DNA of 49,387 nt. It comes from an uncultured Solobacterium sp. GTDB taxonomy: Bacteria; Bacillota_I; Bacilli_A; Erysipelotrichales; Erysipelotrichaceae. The position numbers were made by a program, and so were the translations under genes. Below, one piece after another: positions 43,803 to 49,387 of this stretch. Numbering within the stretch: position 1 is the first letter of the stretch; each line of letters opens with the position of its first letter. Under the pieces are notes generated by a model. That model was not told where the DNA came from. It ran no database searches and worked only from the letters and a program-made list of their open reading frames with translations. The stretch spans positions 1 through 49,387 of the forward strand of contig CAMKTV010000005.1 in assembly GCA_946415785.1 (NCBI GenBank). Reading direction: 5' to 3'.

Positions 43803-45057
43803 TGATTTTTTTGATGAGACATATTATAAAGAAGTTTTAGATAATGGTTTAGAAGTCATCATCTTTCCTAAACCTGATTTTTTAACGACTTTTGCGGGCA
43901 TCGGCACACGTTATGGTTCATTAAATATTAATCAGAAATTTGATGGAAAAGATTATAAATTTAATCCTGGTGTCGCTCACTTTCTTGAACACAAATTATT
44001 TGAAAGCGAAGAAAAAAACATCTTTGATTTGTTTTCAAATTTGGGATGTCAGGTAAACGCCTTTACATCTCACTTGGAAACAGTCTATCATTTTTCTACT
44101 ACCAATAAAGATATTGAGGAGCCATTAAATCTTCTGTTAGATTTTGTGCAGTCATTAAATATTTCAAAACAATCAGTAGAAAAAGAAAAGGGCATCATCA
44201 TTCAAGAATTAGCGATGTATAAACAGGAAGCTGATAGTCGTCTGTTAGAAGAAACATATAAATCAATCTATCATGATTATCCTTTAAAATATGACATTGG
44301 TGGCGATGAAGATAGTGTCAACAGAATAACTAAAGAAGAACTAGAACTTGCCTATAAGATTAATTATCATCCATGTAATATGGTGATGATGATAATTGGA
44401 CCTGTTATTCCTGAAGAAGTATTGTCTATTATTAAAAACAACCAGTCAAAGAAAGAATTTCTTAAAGCATATAAACCAGTTAATAATAAAATTGATGAAT
44501 CATATGAAGTTAAAAGAAAAGAATATTCTTTTAAGATGGATGTCAATAAAGCTAAACATGTCTATGCTTTAAAATTAAAAGCAGATTTCTTAAATCCAAG
44601 TGATTGTAATTTTAAGGAATGGTGTGTTCATATTTATTTGAAACATTATTTTTCACCAATCAATCCTAAATACCAGGAATGGTTAGATGAAGGAATCATC
44701 AATGATTATTTTGGTTTTGAAGTTGATTACGCTGATGAATATGCCAACATTCTGTTTTATAAAGAATCAGATAAAGATGACATAAAAGAATTCATTGATA
44801 AGGCATTAAAAGATGATTTGTTAAGTGAAGAAAGTTTAAGACAAATAAAAAGAAATATTCTTGGAGTATTATTTAGAGTGTTTAATGATGTTTCTAATTT
44901 TGGAGCAGCTTATTTGCGTGATTATTTAAATGGCAATGATTTCTTTGAAAACCTAGTTTTATTAGATCAGATTAAATTAAATGATTTAAAAGAAGCATTT
45001 AAGGAAATAGATTTTAATAATTATGCACTTGTCCACCTCTATCCACAGGACAAATGA
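43786..45057 (+). CDS. Active M16-family zinc peptidase (YmfH-type)
   Basis: 423 residues: VAHFLEHKLFESE carries the inverted zinc motif HxxEH, with a distal Glu in KGIIIQELAMYKQEADSR as third ligand; LGCQVNAFTSHLETVYHFSTTN follows. The C-terminal lobe lacks the R..Y pair present in the preceding protein, so the two complement each other. ATG 43786 is preferred (AAAAGG 8 bases upstream); ATG 43780 is too near that site. The first 17 bases overlap the upstream gene. A terminator follows at 45085. Confidence 0.9.
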   Translation: MKRYHNDFFDETYYKEVLDNGLEVIIFPKPDFLTTFAGIGTRYGSLNINQKFDGKDYKFNPGVAHFLEHKLFESEEKNIFDLFSNLGCQVNAFTSHLETVYHFSTTNKDIEEPLNLLLDFVQSLNISKQSVEKEKGIIIQELAMYKQEADSRLLEETYKSIYHDYPLKYDIGGDEDSVNRITKEELELAYKINYHPCNMVMMIIGPVIPEEVLSIIKNNQSKKEFLKAYKPVNNKIDESYEVKRKEYSFKMDVNKAKHVYALKLKADFLNPSDCNFKEWCVHIYLKHYFSPINPKYQEWLDEGIINDYFGFEVDYADEYANILFYKESDKDDIKEFIDKALKDDLLSEESLRQIKRNILGVLFRVFNDVSNFGAAYLRDYLNGNDFFENLVLLDQIKLNDLKEAFKEIDFNNYALVHLYPQDK

Positions 45058-45084
45058 TATAAATTTGAAATAAATATGAGAATT

Positions 45085-45111
45085 AATAACATCTAATCGA
45101 TGTTATTTTTT
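45085..45111 (+). terminator. Terminator after the M16 pair
   Basis: Stem AATAACATC (45085-45093) with GATGTTATT (45099-45107), 5-base loop, then TTTTT. It lies between the M16 gene and ssb, so it ends the corC operon or attenuates ssb. No clear ssb promoter is visible after it. Confidence 0.8.
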
Positions 45112-45135
45112 AATTACAAGATGAAAGGAGGATAT

Positions 45136-45444
45136 ATGAACGAGTTCAAATTCTATGGTACAGCTTTAGAAACACCTATTTTAATGGAATCCGAAAGCGG
45201 CAATAAATACTGTAACATTCTAATGGGTGTTGAAAAAAGCTTCAAAAGCCAAGACGGTAATGATTTTGATCACTTTAAAATCACTTGTTTCAAAAACATG
45301 GCCGAAGATGTCTGTGAGAAATTAAAAAAAGGTGGCAAATTTATTATCAAAGGACGTCTTCAAGAAAACCGCTTTAATAAAGAAAATGGTGAAGCAGTAT
45401 ATAAAGCTGAACTTGTAGGTGAAAGAGTCGAATACATTTGTTAA
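45136..45444 (+). CDS. ssb: Single-stranded DNA-binding protein (short OB-fold form)
   Basis: 102 residues: FKFYGTALETPILMESESGNKYCNILMGVEKSF, FDHFKITCFKNMAEDVCEKLKKGGKFIIKGRLQENRF, then YKAELVGERVEYI, an OB fold of the SSB type. There is no long acidic C-terminal tail (DDDIPF), as in SsbB/YwpH-like paralogs, so it may serve in competence or repair rather than as the main replication SSB (inference). The ATG at 45136 has AGGAGG 5 bases upstream; the frame is open to 45100 but that ATG lies in the terminator. Confidence 0.8.
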   Translation: MNEFKFYGTALETPILMESESGNKYCNILMGVEKSFKSQDGNDFDHFKITCFKNMAEDVCEKLKKGGKFIIKGRLQENRFNKENGEAVYKAELVGERVEYIC

Positions 45445-45479
45445 CCAATCAGCCCCTCAGTATTGGCATATTCACTTTT

Positions 45480-45509
45480 AAATCCTTGTCTATAGGCAAG
45501 GATTTTTTT
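45480..45509 (+). terminator. ssb terminator, fused to the ffh promoter
   Basis: Stem AAATCCTTG (45480-45488) with CAAGGATTT (45497-45505), 8-base loop, T-tract to 45509. The last T is the first base of the ffh TATAAT box. Confidence 0.88.
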
Positions 45510-45523
45510 ATAATTTAGATATG
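45509..45523 (+). promoter_or_regulatory. -10 box giving a predicted leaderless ffh mRNA
   Basis: TATAAT (45509-45514), 6 bases (TTAGAT), ATG at 45521. No Shine-Dalgarno. The box is the direct end of the upstream terminator's T-tract. Confidence 0.75.
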
Positions 45524-46837
45524 GCTTTTGATACATTACAAGAACGTTTAACTAAGACTTTGCGCAATATTGCCGGCAAAGGAAAATTATCAGAAAGAAA
45601 CATGGAAGAAACCCTTAAAGAAATAAGGGTGGCTTTACTTGAAGCTGATGTTAACTATGGAGTTGTCCAGAACTTTTTAAATGCGATATCTAAAGAAGCA
45701 ATTGGTCAAGATGTCTTAAATGCGATTGATCCCGGTCAACTGTTGGTAAAGATTGTCCATGATGAAATTATTAAATTACTTGGATCAGATGGCGATAATG
45801 AACTTAAATTTAATCCTAATGGTTTAACTACTATCATGGTGGTGGGCTTACAGGGTACAGGTAAGACTACTCAAGTCGCAAAAATCGCGAATTTATTAAA
45901 GAAGTCAGGCAAGAAAGTTTTAATGATTGCGGGTGATGTTGTTAGACCAGCAGCTATTGAACAGTTAAAGACATTAGGCAATGAAATTGATGTTGAAGTA
46001 TTCTCAAAGGGTTTATTTGTTGATGCATATCATACAAGCTTAGAAGGCATTAAATATGCCAAAGAGAACAGTTATGATGTTGCCATCATTGATACGGCAG
46101 GACGTCTTCAAATAGATGATGCCTTAATGAAAGAACTTGAAGACATCAAAGAAAGCATTAAGCCAGAAGAAATCTTATTGACTGTTGATGCTTTGACAGG
46201 TCAAGATATTGTCAATGTTTCAAGAACTTTCAATGAAAGATTAAACGTTACTGGTTTAGTTGTTACAAAATTTGATGGTGATGCCAAGGGCGGTGCTGTT
46301 TTATCAGTTAAGGCCATTACTGGTGTGCCTATTAAATACACTGGTGTTGGTGAAAAGATAAGTGATATCGATATCTTCTATCCAGATCGTTTGGCAGATC
46401 GTATTTTAGGCATGGGTGATGTCGTTAGCCTTGTTGAAAAAGCTCAAGAAGAATTTGACGAGAAACAGGCAGAAGAAATGATGAGCAGAATGCTATTAGG
46501 CAAGATGACGCTAGATGATATGCTTTATTCTTTAGAAAAGACAAAGAAGCTTGGACCACTGTCTTCAATTATGGGCATGATTCCAGGCATGAGTGAATTA
46601 TCTGGAAAGATTAATGACGCTGATGCTGATAAGGCAACCAAGAAAACAAAGGCCATCATTCAATCAATGACCAAAGAAGAAAGAAAAGATCCATCAATCA
46701 TGAGAGGAACACATAAAAGAAGAGTAGCAGCAGGTTCTGGAACCACTGTTGATGATGTTAATAAAGTAATAAATCAATTTGAAAAATCAAAGAAGATGTT
46801 AAGATCATTATCATCTTTGACTAAAGGATTATTCTAA
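45521..46837 (+). CDS. ffh: Signal recognition particle protein Ffh (SRP54)
   Basis: 438 residues: N domain (FDTLQERLTKTLRNIAGKGKLSERNMEETLKEIRVALLEADVNY), GTPase G domain with GLQGTGKTTQVAKIA (about 108-122), IIDTAGRLQIDDAL, TKFDGDAKGGAVLS and GEKISDIDIFYP, and a Met-rich M domain (EMMSRMLLGKMTLDDM...GMIPGM) that binds signal sequences and SRP RNA. It targets membrane proteins cotranslationally. The ylxM gene often found upstream is not here. The stop overlaps the SRAP start (TAATG). Confidence 0.97.
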   Translation: MAFDTLQERLTKTLRNIAGKGKLSERNMEETLKEIRVALLEADVNYGVVQNFLNAISKEAIGQDVLNAIDPGQLLVKIVHDEIIKLLGSDGDNELKFNPNGLTTIMVVGLQGTGKTTQVAKIANLLKKSGKKVLMIAGDVVRPAAIEQLKTLGNEIDVEVFSKGLFVDAYHTSLEGIKYAKENSYDVAIIDTAGRLQIDDALMKELEDIKESIKPEEILLTVDALTGQDIVNVSRTFNERLNVTGLVVTKFDGDAKGGAVLSVKAITGVPIKYTGVGEKISDIDIFYPDRLADRILGMGDVVSLVEKAQEEFDEKQAEEMMSRMLLGKMTLDDMLYSLEKTKKLGPLSSIMGMIPGMSELSGKINDADADKATKKTKAIIQSMTKEERKDPSIMRGTHKRRVAAGSGTTVDDVNKVINQFEKSKKMLRSLSSLTKGLF

Positions 46838-47382
46838 TGTGTGGTCGTTATCATTTTGGTTATACTGATTCACAATTTTCCCAAAAGATAAAACAAAGAG
46901 CTAAAAAACTAAAACTCACCTATAAGACGGGTGAGATTTTTCCAACTGATAATGTTTTATGTATCATGAATGTTGGCTCTAGTTTAGATTTGGCAGTAAA
47001 AAAGTGGGGTATAAGAAATAAGACTAATTTTCAGATTAATGCCAGAATTGAAAGTGTCAATGAAAAGAATTTCTATAAAGATTTAAAAAATCATCGTTGT
47101 GTTTTATTGTGTGATGGCTTTTATGAATGGGATAAAGAAAAGAATAAATATTTTATTTCTTTAAAAGAAGAATACTTCTATTTAGCTGCTATCTATAATG
47201 ATAATGATGAATTATTAATCATTACTAAAGAAGCTCATGGTGATTTTAATAAGATACATGATAGAGAACCACTTATTCTTAATAAAGAAGAAGTTAAAGA
47301 TTTTTTAATCAATGATAAATATGATGTTTCATTAAAAGAATTTCAGATTGAATTAGTGAATGAAGAAATAAAACTGTTTTAG
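46837..47382 (+). CDS. SRAP/HMCES-type abasic-site DNA-protein crosslink shield (YedK-like)
   Basis: 181 residues beginning MCGRYHFGY: after Met removal Cys2 is the N-terminal nucleophile. NARIESV (NAR-x-E), RCVLLCDGFYEWD and IHDREPLIL (His) complete the SRAP active site. The protein covalently caps abasic sites in single-stranded DNA through a thiazolidine link. It is smaller than YedK (about 222). It is cotranslated with ffh (TAATG), which is an unusual place for a DNA repair gene, and is followed by a hairpin before rpsP. Confidence 0.93.
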   Translation: MCGRYHFGYTDSQFSQKIKQRAKKLKLTYKTGEIFPTDNVLCIMNVGSSLDLAVKKWGIRNKTNFQINARIESVNEKNFYKDLKNHRCVLLCDGFYEWDKEKNKYFISLKEEYFYLAAIYNDNDELLIITKEAHGDFNKIHDREPLILNKEEVKDFLINDKYDVSLKEFQIELVNEEIKLF

Positions 47383-47404
47383 TGTCAAGTAAAAATACTT
47401 GACA
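47383..47404. repeat. Inverted repeat overlapping the rpsP -35 box
   Basis: TGTCAAGTA (47383-47391) and TACTTGACA (47396-47404) form a perfect 9-bp inverted repeat with an AAAA loop, without a T-tract after it, so not a normal terminator on this strand. The right arm ends in TTGACA, the rpsP -35 box. It could be an operator or an RNA stem at the end of the ffh-SRAP mRNA. Confidence 0.7.
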
Positions 47405-47427
47405 GAACTTTATAAATATGTGATTAT
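47399..47427 (+). promoter_or_regulatory. rpsP promoter
   Basis: TTGACA (47399-47404), 17-base spacer ending in TGT, GATTAT (47422-47427). The extended -10 (TGn) fits. RBS AAGGAGG at 47437-47443. Confidence 0.6.
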
Positions 47428-47449
47428 TATAAAGCGAAGGAGGCGTATT

Positions 47450-47719
47450 ATGGTTAAAATTAGACTTAAAAGAATGGGTGCTAAAAAAACTCCTTTCTAT
47501 CGTATTGTAGTTTCTGATTCTAAAGATAGAAGAGATGGCCGAGAAATTGAAGTTGTAGGTAATTATGATCCTAAAACTAATCCTGCTACTGTAAATGTTG
47601 ACGAAGAAAAAATTATTAAATGGTTAAATAATGGAGCACTACCAACAGACACTGTTCGTAATATCTTATCAAATCAAGGCATTATGAAGAAATTTGCGTC
47701 TGGGAAGAAAGCTAAGTAA
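47450..47719 (+). CDS. rpsP: 30S ribosomal protein bS16
   Basis: 89 residues: [41 protein letters not shown], then [31 protein letters not shown], complete bS16. The ATG at 47450 follows AAGGAGG by 6 bases; longer upstream reading would start inside the promoter. Followed with TAATG overlap by the KH protein. Confidence 0.98.
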   Translation: MVKIRLKRMGAKKTPFYRIVVSDSKDRRDGREIEVVGNYDPKTNPATVNVDEEKIIKWLNNGALPTDTVRNILSNQGIMKKFASGKKAK

Positions 47720-47967
47720 TGATCGATCTTGAAAAAGTATTATTGAATATTGTTAAACCAATTTGTTCAGATGGTGATGCCGTTATGGTAAAACAGATGG
47801 AATCATTAGATGATAATGAAATCTTATTATACGTCTATGCACCAAATGAAGACATTGCGCGTTTAATTGGTAGACAAGGTTCAATGGCTAATTCAATTCG
47901 TCAAATGTTACAAGTAGCTTCAAGAATAGAAAAGAAAAGAATTTCGGTTAAATTTGAAGCCTTATAG
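47719..47967 (+). CDS. khpA: KH-domain RNA-binding protein KhpA (YlqC)
   Basis: 82 residues with the KH core DIARLIGRQGSMANSIRQMLQVASRIEKKRISVKFEAL, where the GxxG loop is GRQG. KhpA pairs with KhpB/Jag and binds RNAs tied to cell division and growth in Firmicutes. The order rpsP-khpA-rimM-trmD is conserved in Bacillus. Start and rpsP stop share one base. Confidence 0.94.
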   Translation: MIDLEKVLLNIVKPICSDGDAVMVKQMESLDDNEILLYVYAPNEDIARLIGRQGSMANSIRQMLQVASRIEKKRISVKFEAL

Positions 47968-47991
47968 AGATGTCAAAACATCTCTTTTTTT
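47966..47991 (+). terminator. rpsP-khpA terminator
   Basis: Stem AGAGATGT (47966-47973) with ACATCTCT (47978-47985), 4-base loop CAAA, T-tract 47986-47991. The khpA stop lies at the stem's start. The rimM TATAAT box begins two bases later. Confidence 0.9.
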
Positions 47992-47992
47992 A

Positions 47993-48007
47993 TATAATCA
48001 CTTTATG
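47993..48007 (+). promoter_or_regulatory. -10 box giving a predicted leaderless rimM mRNA
   Basis: TATAAT (47993-47998), 6 bases (CACTTT), ATG at 48005. No Shine-Dalgarno. It separates rimM-trmD from the rpsP operon. Confidence 0.75.
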
Positions 48008-48499
48008 GAATATATTAGAATTGGCAAGATTTTAAATACACACGGCATCAAAGGTGAACTTAAAATTGATGCCTATACTGATTTTGTAAAAGAACGTTTT
48101 AAAAAAGAATCAACGATTTATATTGGTGAGGAACATTTACCTTTTATTGTGAAGAACTATCGCTACCATAAAGGTTTTGTGCTTATTCAACTAAAAGATA
48201 ATGAAGATATAAATCTGGTAGAAAGATTTAAGAATCTTTATATCTATAAAGATTCGAAAGATATTAAACCTTTAGAAGATGGTCAGTATTATTTTCGTGA
48301 TTTAAAGGATTTAAATGTTTATCAGAATGATGTGTTAGTTGGCCAAGTTATAAATGTTGAAGAAGGAAATAAATATAATTATTTAAGAATAAAAATAAGC
48401 GATGAAGAAAAACTGGTTCCTTTTATTAAGGCTTTTATTCTTAATGTTGATTTAGTTAATTCAAGAATTGATGTTGTAGATATGGAAGGACTGTTATGA
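48005..48499 (+). CDS. rimM: 16S rRNA processing protein RimM
   Basis: 164 residues: MEYIRIGKILNTHGIKGELKI, the hallmark N-terminus of RimM, then a first beta-barrel, and the PRC-barrel part (GQYYFRDLKDLNVYQNDVLVGQVINVEEGNKYNYLRI...LVPFIKAFILNVDLVNSRIDV). It helps 30S head maturation with uS19. The start at 48005 matches the family and the -10 box; an in-frame ATG at 47954 lies in khpA. It overlaps trmD by four bases (ATGA). Confidence 0.95.
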   Translation: MEYIRIGKILNTHGIKGELKIDAYTDFVKERFKKESTIYIGEEHLPFIVKNYRYHKGFVLIQLKDNEDINLVERFKNLYIYKDSKDIKPLEDGQYYFRDLKDLNVYQNDVLVGQVINVEEGNKYNYLRIKISDEEKLVPFIKAFILNVDLVNSRIDVVDMEGLL

Positions 48500-49218
48500 A
48501 GATAACCATTTTAACACTCTTTGTGGAACAATTTAATAGTTTCTTAAATACTTCAATAATTAAAAGGATTATTGATAAAGGACTGGTTGAAGTTAAAGTA
48601 GTTGATATCCGTGATTATTCTTTAGATATTCATCGTCATGTGGATGATACACCATATGGTGGAGGGGCAGGCATGTTAATGAAGGTTGATGTTTTAGTAA
48701 GAGCCTTAAAAGATAATCAAAATCCTTCATCATATGTTTTATTGACATCACCTAAGGCTAAGCCTTATAAGCAGGAAGATGCATATCGACTTTCAAAAAA
48801 AGAAGATTTGATAATTGTGTGTGGCCATTATGAAGGCATCGATGCACGTTTTGAAGACTATGTAGATGAAAATGTATCAATTGGTGATTATGTGCTTACA
48901 GGTGGCGAGTTAGCAGCGATGGTTGTAATGGATTCTATCATGCGTCTATTAGATGAAGGTATAAGTGCCGACAGTTTAAAAGAAGAATCCTATACAAATG
49001 GATTACTGGAATATCCTCAATATACTAGACCCGTAGAATTTGAAGGAAAAGAAGTTCCCTTTGTCTTAACTAATGGCAATCATGAAGAAATAAGAAAATA
49101 TAATCTTAAGATGTCTTTGAAAGAAACATATTTATATCGTAAAGATCTATTAGATAACAAGACACTTAATGATGAAGAAAAGAAAATGTTACAGGAGATA
49201 ATCAATGAACTTAAGTAA
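48496..49218 (+). CDS. trmD: tRNA (guanine37-N1)-methyltransferase TrmD
   Basis: 240 residues with the SPOUT trefoil knot: KITILTLFVEQFNSFL, VDIRDYSLDIHRHVDDTPYGGGAGMLMKVDVL, VLLTSPKAKPYKQEDA, IIVCGHYEGIDARF, and DENVSIGDYVLTGGELAAMVVMDSIMRLL; then the tRNA-binding part (EYPQYTRPVEFEGKEVP). It makes m1G37 and prevents frameshifts. rplS, which often follows, is replaced by a HAD gene overlapping by 14 bases. Confidence 0.97.
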   Translation: MKITILTLFVEQFNSFLNTSIIKRIIDKGLVEVKVVDIRDYSLDIHRHVDDTPYGGGAGMLMKVDVLVRALKDNQNPSSYVLLTSPKAKPYKQEDAYRLSKKEDLIIVCGHYEGIDARFEDYVDENVSIGDYVLTGGELAAMVVMDSIMRLLDEGISADSLKEESYTNGLLEYPQYTRPVEFEGKEVPFVLTNGNHEEIRKYNLKMSLKETYLYRKDLLDNKTLNDEEKKMLQEIINELK

Positions 49219-49387
49219 AGAAATTAAGGCCTTTCTGTTTGATATTGATGGAACATTGATAAATAGAGACTTAGTAATGTCTGATAATATGAAAAACGCA
49301 TTAGTCATATTAAAAGATAAAGGCTATCATCTAAGCATCAATACGGGCAGATTGAGTTATTCAGTCAAAGAAGTATTGAAGAAGAAT
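49205..49387 (+). CDS. HAD-superfamily (Cof-type) phosphatase, 3' end outside window
   Basis: The first 61 residues show MNLSKEIKAFLFDIDGTLINRD with the DxDGT nucleophile motif, then a helix and LSINTGRLSYSVKEVL (motif II with T-G-R), as in Cof-type sugar-phosphate phosphatases. It overlaps trmD by 14 bases and the window ends in the cap region. Substrate unknown. Confidence 0.9.
   Translation, partial: MNLSKEIKAFLFDIDGTLINRDLVMSDNMKNALVILKDKGYHLSINTGRLSYSVKEVLKKN

Noticed and set aside
47954-48004. Upstream ATG for rimM at 47954
   Set aside because: It lies in the khpA end and terminator; the MEYIRIGKI start at 48005 is the family N-terminus.
1-49387. CRISPR array, insertion sequence, prophage or toxin island
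   Set aside because: No regularly spaced repeats, transposase, integrase or phage genes seen; codon use and base composition look even throughout.
1-49387. Mycoplasma-type genetic code (TGA as Trp)
   Set aside because: TGA ends several genes at expected places (8576-8578, 45055-45057, and the phosphoesterase-like gene), and conserved Trp residues use TGG.

Overview
The window is a gene-dense (well over 90% coding) low-GC Firmicute chromosome segment. TGA is used as a stop (for example at 8576-8578 and 45055-45057) and Trp is TGG, so this is standard code, not a Mycoplasma-type code. The gene set (EzrA, RqcH, PrpC/PrkC, YtqA/YtqB pair, WXG100 proteins, DUF1836, zinc-free S4) and AT-rich codon use suggest an Erysipelotrichales-like lineage; this placement is inference. 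I saw no tRNA, rRNA, insertion sequence, prophage or CRISPR array, and no gene-free stretch over 300 bases. The largest gaps (rpsD/ezrA, ABC/bcp, bcp/leuS) all carry regulatory sequence.

Layout. 2-490: end of a GNAT gene. 520-2153: autoregulation-type operon of a DUF1836 regulator, an SPFH membrane protein and a DUF4177 protein. 2192-8578: compact type VII secretion (T7SS) operon with two WXG100 proteins, a large lipoprotein, an EssC-type ATPase and a small protein, followed by a surface glucosaminidase. 11325-14282: RNA/ribosome genes rluB, rqcH, gmk. 14283-20378: rpsD, divergent from ezrA-cysteine desulfurase-thiI-Xaa-Pro peptidase. 20379-25365 (minus): a metallophosphoesterase-like protein, the mnmM/mnmL tRNA wobble-modification pair and a TrpX-type amino-acid ABC transporter. 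25618-28698: bcp and T-box-controlled leuS. 28764-38413: priA-rsmB-rlmN-prpC-prkC-rpe-hppA. 38436-41139: rpmB divergent from ftsA-ftsZ. 41321-45057: a CorC-type membrane protein with two M16 proteases. 45136-49387: ssb, ffh, an SRAP gene, rpsP, khpA, rimM, trmD and a partial HAD phosphatase.

Three things stand out. First, the ABC transporter has a 17-codon leader peptide (25448-25501, minus) with six consecutive tyrosine codons, an intrinsic terminator and a competing antiterminator stem: a classical tyrosine attenuator of a type unusual in Firmicutes. Second, at least eight first-in-operon genes have a TATAAT- or TAAAAT-like box whose last base lies exactly 6 (sometimes 7) nucleotides before the start codon with no proper Shine-Dalgarno, so they are predicted leaderless mRNAs; others (rpsD, ezrA, rpmB, rpsP, esx) have normal leaders with AGGAGG. 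Third, the T7SS is reduced: EsaA, EssA and EssB are not recognisable, EssC has one intact ATPase domain and degenerate second and third ones, and the operon contains several perfect 11-13 bp intragenic inverted repeats, two of which are mutually exclusive.

Functionally the window joins translation quality and RNA modification (rluB, rqcH, thiI, mnmL/M, rsmB, rlmN, rimM, trmD), cell division and wall sensing (ezrA, ftsA/Z, prkC, glucosaminidase) and protein export (ffh, T7SS).
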